A stretch of 64,000 bases of DNA from Streptomyces sp. NBC_00878 (GTDB taxonomy: Bacteria > Actinomycetota > Actinomycetes > Streptomycetales > Streptomycetaceae). Shown here piece after piece: positions 45,074-55,400 of this stretch (position 1 is the stretch's first letter; the number at the start of each line of letters is the position of its first letter). The notes under the pieces were generated by a model. The model was given only the letters and a program-made list of their open reading frames with translations, did not search any database and was not told the origin of the DNA. Both the position numbers and the translations under genes were made by a program. The stretch is taken from positions 930,001 to 994,000 of the forward strand of contig NZ_JAPEOK010000001.1 of NCBI RefSeq assembly GCF_026341515.1, read 5' to 3'.

Positions 45074-45951
45074 GCTTGTGCCCCTGTCCGAGGAGTGAGT
45101 ACGAGATCGAACTGGGCGTGCCTGAAGGGGTTCGGGATGCCGAACTCCCGTGCCAGGGAAGGGTCGTCGGTCTCCGCGAAGTCCTGGACCAGGCTGCTCT
45201 TCACCGCGAAGACCGCGTCCGAGTCGAGGTAGTCGCTGCCCGCCACGAAGATGTGCGTGGTGACGGGTGTGTGGCCCTCGGCGGTGGCGATGAAGTGGAT
45301 GTGGGCCGGGCGGTAGGGGTGCCGGCCGGTGGCACGGAGCAGTTCGCCGACCGGGCCGTCGGTCGGGATGGGGTACGGACTCGGCACACAGGTGCGGAAC
45401 CAGAAGCGGCCCGCCTCGTCCGCCGTGAAGAGGCCGCGGCCGTTGCCCGCCGGCTGGAGGTCCGGCTGCTGCACGTCGTAGAAGCCGTCGGCGTCGGCCT
45501 GCCAGACGTCGAGGACCGCGCCGGGCAGCGGGGTGCCGTCGTGGGCGAGCACCCGCCCGCTGACGACACACGGTTCACCGCTGCCGACCAGGTCGATGTC
45601 CGCGCCGAGCTCACGGACCGGGGACTCGGTCATGTGGAAGGGGCCGAGGACGGTCGACTCGGTGGCGCCGGGCCCGCGGTCGGCGTTCAGGGTCTCGACC
45701 AGCATCGACAGTCCGAGCACGTCCGACAGGAGGATGAACTCCTGGCGGGTGTCGGTGCACGTCTGCCCGGTCGCCGTCAGGAACCCGATCGCGCGCTCCC
45801 ACTCCTCCTGGGTGAGCCGCGTCTCGCGCGCGAAGTCGTGGAGGTGCCGGATCAGCCCGGTGAGCAACTCCCGCAACCGCGGATCGGTACCCGCACCGAG
45901 ACTCCCGACGGCCTCCTCGGTGACCGCGGTCTCGCTGCCATCGATGGTCAT
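45070..45951 (-). CDS. hydroxyquinol 1,2-dioxygenase-type intradiol dioxygenase
   Basis: A 293-residue intradiol ring-cleavage enzyme with the N-terminal helical dimer domain. The non-haem Fe(III) ligands can be placed as Tyr158 (GFYDVQ), Tyr193 (SPYPIP), His217 and His219 (RPAHIHF). The operon with a maleylacetate reductase favours hydroxyquinol (1,2,4-trihydroxybenzene) as substrate; catechol or chlorocatechol are alternatives. ATG 45951 has AGGAG six bases upstream. The frame is open further upstream but without a good start site. Confidence 0.9.
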   Translation of the reverse strand: MTIDGSETAVTEEAVGSLGAGTDPRLRELLTGLIRHLHDFARETRLTQEEWERAIGFLTATGQTCTDTRQEFILLSDVLGLSMLVETLNADRGPGATESTVLGPFHMTESPVRELGADIDLVGSGEPCVVSGRVLAHDGTPLPGAVLDVWQADADGFYDVQQPDLQPAGNGRGLFTADEAGRFWFRTCVPSPYPIPTDGPVGELLRATGRHPYRPAHIHFIATAEGHTPVTTHIFVAGSDYLDSDAVFAVKSSLVQDFAETDDPSLAREFGIPNPFRHAQFDLVLTPRTGAQA

Positions 45952-46020
45952 GACGACTCCTGATTCACCGTGTCCCGTATTCACCGTGTCCCGATTCCCC
46001 ACGATCACTGTCCTACTCCG

Positions 46021-46075
46021 CCCTGACGGGGCGCCCCGTCAGGGGCGCGGGGAACTGCGCGCCCAGCCACGGACG
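46021..46075. repeat. perfect 24-bp palindrome with a common Streptomyces intergenic motif
   Basis: CCCTGACGGGGC followed directly by its complement (46021-46044) makes a perfect hairpin. The adjoining GGGGCGCGGGGAACTGCGCG is a sequence I recognise as frequent between genes in Streptomyces chromosomes. It lies between the monooxygenase and dioxygenase genes (both leftward) and may attenuate or terminate transcription. Confidence 0.7.
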
Positions 46076-46144
46076 ACCCGCACGAACACGACGACCCGCA
46101 GCACTCCGAAGCCCAACCGCACAACCAGCGGAGCTACCCGCGGA

Positions 46145-47893
46145 CTACCGTCCGAGGATCCGCCGCACCGCGCCCCCCAGCAACTCCTCCGCATCGCCGG
46201 TAGCCGTCGCGTACCGAAACGCCACATACCCGTCGGGCCGCACGAGCAGCACACCCGAGTCGGAGACCTCGCTCAGCCGCGCCCAGTCACCGTACGGATC
46301 CTCGTACTGCTGACCGGGCCCGATGACAGCGGTGGCGATATCAAGGTCGGCGGCCTCCGCAGCCCGCACCCACCCCTCACCCCCGATTCCGGTGAACAGC
46401 GTGAAGCGCCCCCGCCCCGCCGCGTCGAGCGTGGACAGGGTCCGGTCCCCGGCCGTGATCCAGGCGTGCGGCAACTTGGCACCGGGCCGCGAGGAGGGCT
46501 GGTGGTACAGCTCGGGGTCCTGGTCGAACCCAGGATCCTCCGTACCGTCGGGAACGACCGCGTCCGACACGTACCGCTGATTGAGATCAACACCGTGCGC
46601 GTTGAACTCGTACACCTTGAAGGCGATCGCCTCGCGGAGCTGGGCGCGCTGCTTCTCGGCGGCCTCGGTGGCGTCCTTGCGGGCGGCGATGTTGGCCCAC
46701 AGCTGCTCGGGGCTCTGCGGGGAGAGCCCGTCGAGCGCCTCGAAGATCGGGGCGGTCTCGCCGATGGACTTGTTGGCGCGGGTGACGATCTGCTTGCCGA
46801 CCGGGGCGCGCTCGGTGGTGTACGTGTCGAGGAGCTTGGGCGAGGCGGTCCCGTCGAGGACGAGTTTGAGTTTCCACGCCAGGTTGTACGAGTCCTGGAT
46901 GGAGGTGTTGGAGCCGAGGCCGTTGGACGGCGGGTGGCGGTGCGTGGCGTCGCCGGCGCAGAAGACTCGGCCGTCGGAGTACGTCTCGGCGTACATCTCG
47001 TTGACCGTCCACGCCGAGGAGGACTTGACGATCACCGGGATCTCGTCGTCGCCGATCAGCCGACGAACGATCGACTCCGCGTACTCGGTGGTGAGGTCCG
47101 GGGCGCCCGCGGTCACGTCGTAGCCCCAGACGATCATCCACTCGTCCCAGGGGCGGACGTTGCGGACGAGGCCCGCGCCGATGCCACCGACGGTGGCGCC
47201 GGGAGCGAGCACCCAGTACAGCGTCGAGGGCCGGTGCGCGGTGTACTTGCTCAGGTCCGCGTCGAAGACGATGTTGATGCTGCCGGCCACGCCCATCTGG
47301 CCGCCCATCGGCAGCCCGGCGTCCTCGGCGACCTTCGAGCGGCCGCCGTCGGCCCCGATCAGGTACTTGGCGCGGATCGTGTACTCGTCGCCGCGCAGCC
47401 GGTCCTCGACGGTGACGGTGACCCCGTCGGCGTCCTGGACGAAGGACTTGTAGACCGTGCTGAAGCGGAGGTGGGTGCCGCGGGCGACGGCGGCGTCGAC
47501 GAGCACCGGTTCCATCATGTGCTGGGGCATGTCGCACATGCGGGTGGGGCTGGCGAGGTCGTGCGCGGCCTGGACGAGGGGGTCGTTGCCCCAGGAGCGG
47601 ACGCGGCCCAGCTCCTCGCCGGCCAGGCTGGTGCAGAAGGTGGTGTTGCCCATCAGGTGCTGGGGGGTGGCCTGTGCGACGACGTCCCGCTCCACGCCGA
47701 GGTCGCGCAGGACCTCCATGGTGCGCTGGTTGGTGATGTGGGCGCGGGGCGTCTCGGCGAGGCGCGCGTAGCGGGTGACCACGATGTTGGGCACGCCGTA
47801 GGTGCTCAGTGCCAGGGCCGCCGTGGCGCCCGCCGGGCCACTGCCCACGATCAGTACGTCGGTCTCGACTACGGGCTCGACGATATGCACCAC
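46145..47893 (-). CDS. FAD-dependent aromatic monooxygenase (resorcinol/phenol hydroxylase type)
   Basis: A 582-residue flavoprotein of the PheA/TfdB type. FAD motifs are VLIVGSGPAGATAALALSTY at the N-terminus, YLIGADGGRSKVAEDAG in the middle, and VFCAGDATHRHPPSNGLGSN. A thioredoxin-like C-terminal domain is present. The start is GTG 47893 with GGAG five bases upstream. Together with the dioxygenase and reductase it fits hydroxylation of resorcinol to hydroxyquinol. The promoter region holds the 21-bp inverted repeat and faces the Fis-type regulator gene. Confidence 0.88.
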   Translation of the reverse strand: MVHIVEPVVETDVLIVGSGPAGATAALALSTYGVPNIVVTRYARLAETPRAHITNQRTMEVLRDLGVERDVVAQATPQHLMGNTTFCTSLAGEELGRVRSWGNDPLVQAAHDLASPTRMCDMPQHMMEPVLVDAAVARGTHLRFSTVYKSFVQDADGVTVTVEDRLRGDEYTIRAKYLIGADGGRSKVAEDAGLPMGGQMGVAGSINIVFDADLSKYTAHRPSTLYWVLAPGATVGGIGAGLVRNVRPWDEWMIVWGYDVTAGAPDLTTEYAESIVRRLIGDDEIPVIVKSSSAWTVNEMYAETYSDGRVFCAGDATHRHPPSNGLGSNTSIQDSYNLAWKLKLVLDGTASPKLLDTYTTERAPVGKQIVTRANKSIGETAPIFEALDGLSPQSPEQLWANIAARKDATEAAEKQRAQLREAIAFKVYEFNAHGVDLNQRYVSDAVVPDGTEDPGFDQDPELYHQPSSRPGAKLPHAWITAGDRTLSTLDAAGRGRFTLFTGIGGEGWVRAAEAADLDIATAVIGPGQQYEDPYGDWARLSEVSDSGVLLVRPDGYVAFRYATATGDAEELLGGAVRRILGR

Positions 47894-47958
47894 AGACGCT
47901 CCAGAGGGTGAGAACAGCACCAGCCTTCCATGATCATGGAGCGAGGTGCGGGAGCGCG

Positions 47959-47979
47959 GGTGTCTCATTACGAGACACC
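47959..47979. promoter_or_regulatory. inverted-repeat operator GGTGTCTC-N5-GAGACACC (copy 2)
   Basis: Perfect 8-bp arms around ATTAC in the spacer between the monooxygenase and the divergent Fis-type regulator. It has the same arms and spacing as the site at 34208-34228 upstream of the YceI gene. It is probably bound by the regulator encoded at 48091. Confidence 0.78.
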
Positions 47980-48090
47980 GGGGGCGGGACGGAACGTGTC
48001 GATGCACCGAACGTGCCGATGCCGGGACGGAACATTTCGAGCCGACCCCTTGTTTCTTCTTCAACCACTCCCGGTACGGTGGGAGGCGCC

Positions 48091-49869
48091 GTGACCACCA
48101 CAGAAGAGTCCCCCGCCCGTCCCGCTCTCACGCCGCTGCGCCAGGCGCGCGAGCGGTTCCTGACCGGACGCCCGTTGCCCGCCGACGTGCCGGACGAGAT
48201 CGTCGCGGCCTGGCGACGCGCCCGCTTCTTCGGTGTACGGCACGATTTGAAGGAACCCGCCGAGCCCGTGCCTCCCGCGGAGTCGGCCCTGCTGACCGCC
48301 GCGCGGCCCGTACTCGAACGGATCGCCCCCGCCCTCGCCTCCGGACAGTCGTCCCTCGCGCTCACCGACGAGCGGCTGCGCGTCCTCTGGTCTGCCGGGA
48401 ACGGGCCGGGCGACGAACAGTGGCGTGACCTGTCCGAGCAGCAGGTCGGGCACAACAGCGCGGCCCTCGCCCTGCGCACCCGGCGTCGCGCCGAGGTGCA
48501 CGGGCCCGAGCACTTCCTCGACCTGTGGCAGGACGTGTCCGCCGTCAGCGTGCCGGTGCTGGCCCCGGAGAACGGCCAGGTCCTGGGTACGGTGACCGTC
48601 GCGTCCGGCCTGTGTACCGGGTGTACTCCGCATCCTGGCGCCGCTCTCGCCGAGGCCACGGCGACGGCCGTCGAGGCGGAGCTGCTGGCGCGGTCCCGCA
48701 CGGCGGAGCGGGCACTGCTGGACGCCTATCAGCGGGCGGCCGCACGGCCAGGCGCGGCGGTCGTGGCACTCGACGGCAAGAATCGACTACTGAGCGAGGC
48801 GGCAGCCGGGACACTGTCGCCGGGCGCGGTAGCAGTCCTGGAACGGACCGCGGCGGCCAACGGCCCGGGGCGGGGCAACACCGACCTCTCCCCGCCGTAC
48901 GACTCGGCACGGAACGGGACCGGTTCCGCCGCCTTCGATCTCGAACTCCCCGACGGCACGGGCACGGCGCATGTCACCCCCGTACGCCACCTGGGCGCAG
49001 TCATCGGTGTGGTCGCCGTGGTCGAGCCGCCCTCCGACGAAGCGGTGCGACCACACACGGAGCAGCCGCGCACCGCACTCGCCGGGCGCTCGGTGCCCTG
49101 GCGCCACGCGACGGCGCAGGCCACCGAACTGGCGCGCACCCGCGAGCCCCTCCTGCTGACCGGGGAGCGCGGCACCGGAAAGACCGCCCTGGCACGGGAG
49201 TTGCTGTCGGCGCGCGGGGATCTGGATCCACTGGTGGTGGACGCGGCGGAGGGCCCGGCCGACGATCCCGACAGCTGGGCGAAGGCCTGGGCGGACAACC
49301 GCGCGATCCTCCTCCGCCACGCCGAACGCCTCGCCCAGTCCGACATCGCCGCCCTCAACTCCCTGCTCGACGAACACCCGGAGGCACCACTCCTCCTCAC
49401 GTACACGCCCGGCACTCCCCCGGGCCCCTGCCTCCAGCGACTGCTCGACACACTGGCCGCCCGCTCGGTGACCCTCCCGGCCCTGCGCGAACGCCCGGAC
49501 GACATCAGGGAGTTGCTCCCCGCTCTGGCACCGAAACCCGCACCGCGACAGCCTCCCCTCACCTGGACGCTGGACGCGCTACGGGCCTTGGAACGCCATC
49601 CGTGGCCCGGAAACATCACGGAACTCGCCCATCTCGTCAGGGCGTTGGCCGAACACCGCCGCCTGGCGGGCCCGGTGCGACGCGCCGAGCTCCCGGACCT
49701 GGTCAGGGAGGGCCCCGCGGCACGACAGCTGAGCCCGATGGAGAGCGCCGAGCGAACCGCCATCCTGGAGGCGCTGCGCCGCCACGGCGGCAACAAGGCA
49801 CGCGCCGCCGCGGCGCTGGGCATAGCCCGCGCGACCCTGTACAGAAAGCTGCGGGGCTACTCCCTGTAG
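48091..49869 (+). CDS. AcoR/NtrC-like Fis-type regulator with degenerate AAA domain
   Basis: A 592-residue regulator. An N-terminal GAF-like region (~30-190) is followed by a AAA-like region that keeps Walker A (LTGERGTGKTALARELL) but lacks the GAFTGA loop used to contact sigma-54. The C-terminus is a Fis helix-turn-helix (RRHGGNKARAAAALGIARAT, LYRKLRGYSL). Actinomycetes lack sigma-54, so it must work with ordinary polymerase, as seen for similar streptomycete proteins. GGAGG precedes the GTG at 48091. It likely senses an aromatic compound and controls the divergent hydroxyquinol genes and probably yceI. Confidence 0.87.
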   Translation: MTTTEESPARPALTPLRQARERFLTGRPLPADVPDEIVAAWRRARFFGVRHDLKEPAEPVPPAESALLTAARPVLERIAPALASGQSSLALTDERLRVLWSAGNGPGDEQWRDLSEQQVGHNSAALALRTRRRAEVHGPEHFLDLWQDVSAVSVPVLAPENGQVLGTVTVASGLCTGCTPHPGAALAEATATAVEAELLARSRTAERALLDAYQRAAARPGAAVVALDGKNRLLSEAAAGTLSPGAVAVLERTAAANGPGRGNTDLSPPYDSARNGTGSAAFDLELPDGTGTAHVTPVRHLGAVIGVVAVVEPPSDEAVRPHTEQPRTALAGRSVPWRHATAQATELARTREPLLLTGERGTGKTALARELLSARGDLDPLVVDAAEGPADDPDSWAKAWADNRAILLRHAERLAQSDIAALNSLLDEHPEAPLLLTYTPGTPPGPCLQRLLDTLAARSVTLPALRERPDDIRELLPALAPKPAPRQPPLTWTLDALRALERHPWPGNITELAHLVRALAEHRRLAGPVRRAELPDLVREGPAARQLSPMESAERTAILEALRRHGGNKARAAAALGIARATLYRKLRGYSL

Positions 49870-49923
49870 TGGTCCCCTGCCCCCTCCCCGTCTCCTCCTC
49901 CCCCTGCTAGCCTCCGGCTCGGG

Positions 49924-49931
49924 AACCGGTT
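49924..49931. promoter_or_regulatory. AACCGGTT palindrome upstream of lacI-type gene
   Basis: An AACCGGTT core 38 bases before the LacI gene, likely an autoregulatory operator. The same core occurs twice upstream of the sugar importer operon at 60.9-61.1 kb. Confidence 0.55.
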
Positions 49932-49969
49932 GCCAAGAGCGTTGCCGCACTTCCCAAGGGGGGCGAGCC

Positions 49970-51040
49970 ATGACGAGGAAGACCGCAGGCGACATCGTGG
50001 GCCGGCGCACCATCCGGGACGTGGCGGCACGGGCGGGTGTGTCGGCGTCCACGGTGTCGCGCGTCCTCGGCGGCGACTACCCGGTGAGCGCGTCGACCCG
50101 TACCCGCGTGATGCGAGCGGTACGCGAACTCGACTACGTGGCCGACGCCCGCGCCAAGGCCATCGCGGGGGCGGGCACGCCCACCCTCGCGTTCGTCCTG
50201 GACGACATCACGGGCCCGTCCTTCGCGCACATGGCGCACGGCGTGGAACGCGAGGCCACCCGCCTCGGCCATCTGTCTCTCATCTGCAGCACGGACGGCG
50301 ACGCCGAACGCCAGCTGGAGTTCATCGAGATGATGCGGGCCCAGCGCGCCGCCGCGGTGATCCTGGTGGGCGGCACGGCGGACACGGTCGAGTACCGCGA
50401 CCGCATGGCCCGTATCGCCGACTCCCTGGCCTCCGCGGGCTCCCGCCTGGTCCTCTGCGGCCGACCGCCCCTGGACCCGGGCACGCCGGTCACCGTCATC
50501 GAGTACGACAACGAAAGCGGGGCGTACGCACTCTGCGCCCACCTCCTCGGCCAGGGCCACCGCCGCGTCCTCTTCCTGGGCGGCAAGCCGTCCAACACCA
50601 CGGCCCAGGGCCGCGAACAGGGCTACCTCGCGGCCCACCGCGCCCGCGGCACCGTTCCGGACCCGGCCCTCCGCCTCTCCGGTGACTTCACCCGCGACTC
50701 GGGCCACCGTCTGATCCGCCAGGCCCTGGCCCAGGGCCTCGACTTCACCGCGGTCATGGCGTCCACGGACATGGTCGCCTCAGGCGCCCTGACGGCCCTC
50801 CACGAGGCGGGCCTGTCCGTCCCGGAGGACGTCTCCCTGGCGGGCTACGACGACATCCCTTTCGCCCGAGACCTCAACCCTCCACTCACCACGGTCCACG
50901 TCCCCTACGAGGACCTGGGCCGCCTGGCGGTCCGCACAGCCCTGACCCGCACCCCGGACGCCCCGGACGAACACCTCCTCCTGGGCACCCACGTAGTCGT
51001 ACGAGCCTCGGTGACACCCCCGACAGACACCCATCAGTGA
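49970..51040 (+). CDS. LacI-family regulator of the polysaccharide locus
   Basis: A 356-residue LacI repressor. Helix-turn-helix is RTIRDVAARAGVSASTVSRVL, followed by the hinge and an effector domain ending GYDDIPFARDLNPPLTTVHV. Start ATG 49970 with AAGGGGGG upstream. It is convergent to the alginate-lyase-like gene. AACCGGTT sites ahead of this gene and ahead of the importer operon point to it as the regulator of the polysaccharide genes. Confidence 0.92.
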   Translation: MTRKTAGDIVGRRTIRDVAARAGVSASTVSRVLGGDYPVSASTRTRVMRAVRELDYVADARAKAIAGAGTPTLAFVLDDITGPSFAHMAHGVEREATRLGHLSLICSTDGDAERQLEFIEMMRAQRAAAVILVGGTADTVEYRDRMARIADSLASAGSRLVLCGRPPLDPGTPVTVIEYDNESGAYALCAHLLGQGHRRVLFLGGKPSNTTAQGREQGYLAAHRARGTVPDPALRLSGDFTRDSGHRLIRQALAQGLDFTAVMASTDMVASGALTALHEAGLSVPEDVSLAGYDDIPFARDLNPPLTTVHVPYEDLGRLAVRTALTRTPDAPDEHLLLGTHVVVRASVTPPTDTHQ

Positions 51041-51140
51041 CGACCAGCCGCTCAAGGCGGCACGCCGCGTCCCCGGCACCCCCACAAACAGCGGGCGCCG
51101 ACGACACGTCGCAGGCGAGACACCAGGCGAGCAGAAACGC

Positions 51141-52388
51141 CTACTTGGCGTACATCACCGTCCCGAAGCCAAGCTGGTCAAAGCCCCCACTGCTGCCGCC
51201 ATAGTCACCACCACCCCCCTCAGGCCGCACGCTCTCCGCCATGGCGGTGATGTACGGAACGGACAGCCCACGCCGACGGGCGTAGTGATAGTGGAGGATG
51301 TCCCACACCGGCCTGACCTGCCCCCGGCTGCTGGCGGAGATCACGGTGTGCGCCTGCTGGGCGCAGTTCTGACCCGAACCCCACGTGTACCTCGTGAAGG
51401 GCACGTCCTGTCCGAGGTTGTACTTGGCGACGTACTGGGCGGCCTTCATGAACCGGTTGTCGCCGTAGCCGTACAGGTCCTCGCCCTGCGACCAGGCCAT
51501 CTCGCAGAACGTGCCCATCTGGCCCATGCCCATCATGGTGTGGCCCTGATCGCGCCCGCTCTCCTGCCACTGGGCGAGCCCCTCCGAGTCGTACACGAAC
51601 GGAACGGCGTGGTTGATGGAGCCGTTGCCCGCGCCGTTCTTGAAGTAGTTCACGGCCTGGTCGTACTTGGCGGCGTCGTCGCAGAGTATGCCGATGGCCA
51701 GGATCGAGTTCATGGTGCACAGATCCCAGTTGGCCCAGTAGTTGGTGATGCAGGCGTCGTTGTGACTGTTCAGGAACTGGTTGTTGAGCGGGTAGAAGAC
51801 GTTGAGCATCATCCGCTTGAACCGTTCGAGGTCGAACCCGCTGTAGCCACGCATGAGTTCGGCGGCGTTCGCGAACTGGTAGCCGTAGATCCCGGCGGCC
51901 AGGAAGCGGTCGGCGTTGCCGGTGACCGTGGTGAGCGTGGCCGACCAGGCGTTGAGGATGTCGCGGGCCTTGTCGCCGTGGGCCGTCGTCCCGGCGATCC
52001 TCCAGCGCAGGGCGTTCTGGTAGGCGGCGTGGATGTCGTTGTACAGGAGGCTGTAGTTCTCGCCCGTGCCACCGCGGATGATCGTGGCCACCGGACGCGG
52101 CGTCCAGGTGCTGGCGGAGTGGGAGTTGGCGGTCAGCCGGTTCCAGCCGGACAGCCAGGGTTCGTTGCCCGCGGCGACCCGGACCTTGGCCCGGTTGAGT
52201 TCGCCGTACGCGTGCAGCATGCCCGGGTGGGTGAAGGGCGCCGGGGCCGCCGCTGCCGTACTGCCGGTGAGGGCCGTGGCGGAGGCGCCGACCGCGAGGG
52301 CGGCGGTGAGACCGCCGGCGGTCTTCAGCAGACCTCGGCGGCTCAACTCCGTGCTGGGAAGGTGCTGGTGGGGGGATGTGCGGCTCAT
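51141..52388 (-). CDS. secreted alginate lyase-family protein (single domain)
   Basis: A 415-residue exported protein with a twin-arginine signal (LSRRGLLKTAGG). The mature part matches the alginate-lyase (alpha/alpha toroid) family: FTHPGMLH, AYQNALRWRIAGTTAHGDKA, RDILNAWSATLTTVTGNADR, ANWDLCTMNSILAIGILCDD and QESGRDQGHTMMGMGQMGTF. Start at ATG 52388, nine bases after GGAG; an upstream ATG abuts that site. It is paralogous to the N-terminal domain of the next protein. A uronate-containing plant or algal polysaccharide is the probable target; alginate itself is not proven. Confidence 0.82.
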   Translation of the reverse strand: MSRTSPHQHLPSTELSRRGLLKTAGGLTAALAVGASATALTGSTAAAAPAPFTHPGMLHAYGELNRAKVRVAAGNEPWLSGWNRLTANSHSASTWTPRPVATIIRGGTGENYSLLYNDIHAAYQNALRWRIAGTTAHGDKARDILNAWSATLTTVTGNADRFLAAGIYGYQFANAAELMRGYSGFDLERFKRMMLNVFYPLNNQFLNSHNDACITNYWANWDLCTMNSILAIGILCDDAAKYDQAVNYFKNGAGNGSINHAVPFVYDSEGLAQWQESGRDQGHTMMGMGQMGTFCEMAWSQGEDLYGYGDNRFMKAAQYVAKYNLGQDVPFTRYTWGSGQNCAQQAHTVISASSRGQVRPVWDILHYHYARRRGLSVPYITAMAESVRPEGGGGDYGGSSGGFDQLGFGTVMYAK

Positions 52389-52466
52389 TCTGTGCATCTC
52401 CAATCCTATGGAGGATCGGCGGCCGGGCGTGGAGCGGGAACGCGCACCCCCTCCACGCCAAGCCGC

Positions 52467-55400
52467 CTAGGTGGGGGTGATGCTCACCTCGTCGAACTCG
52501 GAGGTGCAGCGGACCAGTTGGCTGCGGGAGCAGACCACGAGGCCCACGTAGTAGGGGGCGTCACCGAAGCCGGGGATCTCTCCCTCGGCAAGAGAGGTCC
52601 AGGTGACGCCGTCATCGGTGGAAACGGCCGCGCTGAAGGCAGTCCCGGTGCGCTTCAGCCGCAGCAGAGTGGGGAGGGTGACGTTCGCGCCGCCGGTGAA
52701 GGCGGAGGCGCCCGCCACGGTCCTGCGGAGCATGAGCTGTGCGGTCGTCCCGCCGGTGACGATCGCCCCGGCCGCCTGGTCGAACGGCGAGAGGGACTTG
52801 GCCATGAGCAGGCCCACCCGGTCGGCACTCGTCGCCCCGTCCCGGGAAACGAGCCGGGCGGTGACCTCACAGTCGCCCGTGACCGGACACCGCACGAACT
52901 GCCCTGTCATTCCCTGGTTGTTGACAGTCAGGTCGGCCCCGGCGCCACGCACGACGAAGGTGCCGCCGTCCACGCTCGTGATCCCGGAAGTACGGACGGA
53001 AACCACCCCGTACGTGCCGAGGTCGCGCTCGTCGAGAACCACGTCGCCGAGATCCCCGTACGACCAGGGGGCGGCCGGCGGCATGCCCACGGTGATCGCA
53101 AAAGTGCCGGTCCCAGTCCCGGAGGCGTTCCCCGCGGCGGCGGTGACCGTGAACTCGCCCGTCCGGTCCGGTGTTCCGGAGACGAGGCCGGTGCGCCGGT
53201 CGACCCCGAGCCCGTCGGGCAGACCGCGCGCGGAGAACCGTACGGGCTCGTGCGAGGCCCTGAGCAGATGCCGGAACGGGACACCCCGATTGGCGTGCAC
53301 GACCGCCGATGAGACGAGTTCGGGGACGGACGGCGTCGGCATCCGTGCCTCGGCCGAGGCCGAACGCGGGCCACTGCCACGGATGTTGGTCTTCGCGACA
53401 GCGTAGTGATAGGTCGTACCGGGCGCCCCGGTCGCGTCCGCGTACCGCAGGCGGGTGCCGAAGCCGACCGCGCCGACGTCGGCGGCGATCCGCGTGTACG
53501 GTCCGGCGGCGCGCGCGGCTCGCAGCACCGTGTAGCGGGCCGAGAGGTCGGGATCGGTCCAGGCCAGCTCGACGGCGTCGGAGCCACCGGCGGCCCGTAG
53601 ATCGGTCGCCCTCCGCACGGGACGCGGCACGGACCAGACCACACCGGTGGAGGATGTCACGCTGACGTTGTCGAAGGCTCCGGTTCCGGTCTCCGCGTAC
53701 TCCTCCGCCACGCCCAGGCAGGAGGTGAGGGCGAGTCCCGCGTACACCGTCCGGCCCAACTCGACCTCGGTGGAGCCGACTTCGGTCCAGTGCACGCCGT
53801 CCGGGGAGATGGCTCCGGTGCAGCGCCGCCCGGTGCGCCGCACCCGCACCCAGTACGGCGCCCGCAGCCGGTAGCCGTCACCCGCGCCCTCCACGTACGG
53901 CGCATCCAGCGGGGTCGCCGACTCCGGCAGGGCGCCGAGGTCGGAGATCGGGAACGACGCGCCGCTGGTGATCGCCCGCTGCTGCGACGGCGGCACGGGT
54001 GTGCTGCCGGTGCCGGTGACCGGCGCCCCCGACGACGCACGGACGGTCCACACCCCGCTCCAGGTGTGCAGGGGCAGCCCCTGGATCAGCATCGACGCGT
54101 GCGGGGCGTCCGCGTCGAGGGAGCCGCGGAGGGTGACGCCGGTCTTGGCGTACTGCGAGCTGAGCGGCCAGACGATCCGCGCGGTGACCGTGCCGTCGCC
54201 GCGCAGCGGAAGGTGCGCCAGCCGGCAGGTGTCCGCGGTACCGCTCGCCTCCAGTACGAAGCGTTCGCCGTCGAAGGCCGCCGATCCCGGGACGCGTACG
54301 GCGCCCACGTCCCGTGTCGACCAGGGCGCCGGCAGGCCGGTGGTCGCCGCCATCCACCCCGAACTGCCGCTTTCCTCCTGCGAGTCGACGGCGACGACCG
54401 TGTAGTAGTACGTGCGGCCCGCCCTGACGTCTCGGTCCGTGTAGGTCACGGTTTTGATCGCGGACGCGATGCGCCGGTACGGCCCCTCGGGTCCGGTCGC
54501 GCGCCGGACCGTGTAGCCGGTCGCCCACGCGGACGGCAGCCAGGACACGGTGACGCTGTCGTGGTCGCCGACGGCGGTCAGCCCGGTGGGGGCGGCGGGC
54601 GCCGCGGGTGCGGCCCGCGCGCCCGCGTAGGCCAGGGTCCCCCAGCTCGGCAGGTCGTCGTTGGCGCCTTCCACGACACGGGTTCCGCCGGTGCCCCGGA
54701 AGAGGACGTCTCTCGTGTACGGGGCGTCGAGGCCGCGTACGCTCGCGTAGTGCGCGTACGCCATGTCGTAGATCGGCGGGAAGCTGCCGCGGGACTTCTC
54801 CGAGACGGCCGTCTTGAGGTACTTGCCGGTGCGGTCGAGGTCGGGGGTGAAGGGGACGTCGCCGCCGAGGTTGTAGCGGGCGGCGTACTCGACGTTCGCT
54901 AGCAACCGGTTGCCGTCGAAGCCGTACAGGTCGACGCCCTGGTTCCAGGCGACCTGGGCGGCGTCGGCGAGCAGGCCGACGGCAAGTTGTTCGTGGCCCT
55001 GGTCGCGGCCGCTCTCCTGGCCCTGGCCCGCGTCGGTGACGATGCGGTGGCGGACGCCGCCGTTGCCCGCGCCGGCCGCGGCGAACCGCAGGGAGTCGTC
55101 GAAGAGCGTGCGTTCCTCGCAGAACACGCCGATGGCCAGGACGGTCTGAAGGGCCGTCAGGTCCCAGTTGCCGTTGGCGTAGAGCATGTAGCCGGACACC
55201 GCCGGGTACCACACGCGCAGGAAGGACTCCTCGCAGCGCGCGATGTCCTGATCGGGCCATCCGTCGTAGTCGCTGTGCCGCAGCAGCTCGGCCGCGTTGG
55301 CGAACTTGAAGCCCTGCAGTCCGGCGCCGAGCGGTCCGTCGGCCCCCGTGACAGCGGTGAGCGAGGCCGACCAGGCGTCGAGGATGTCCCGTGCCTTGTC

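Noticed and set aside
51451..51458. AACCGGTT inside the alginate-lyase-like gene, and another at 54904-54911
   Set aside because: Both are within codons for the conserved Asn-Arg of these paralogues and not near a start, so they are probably not operators.
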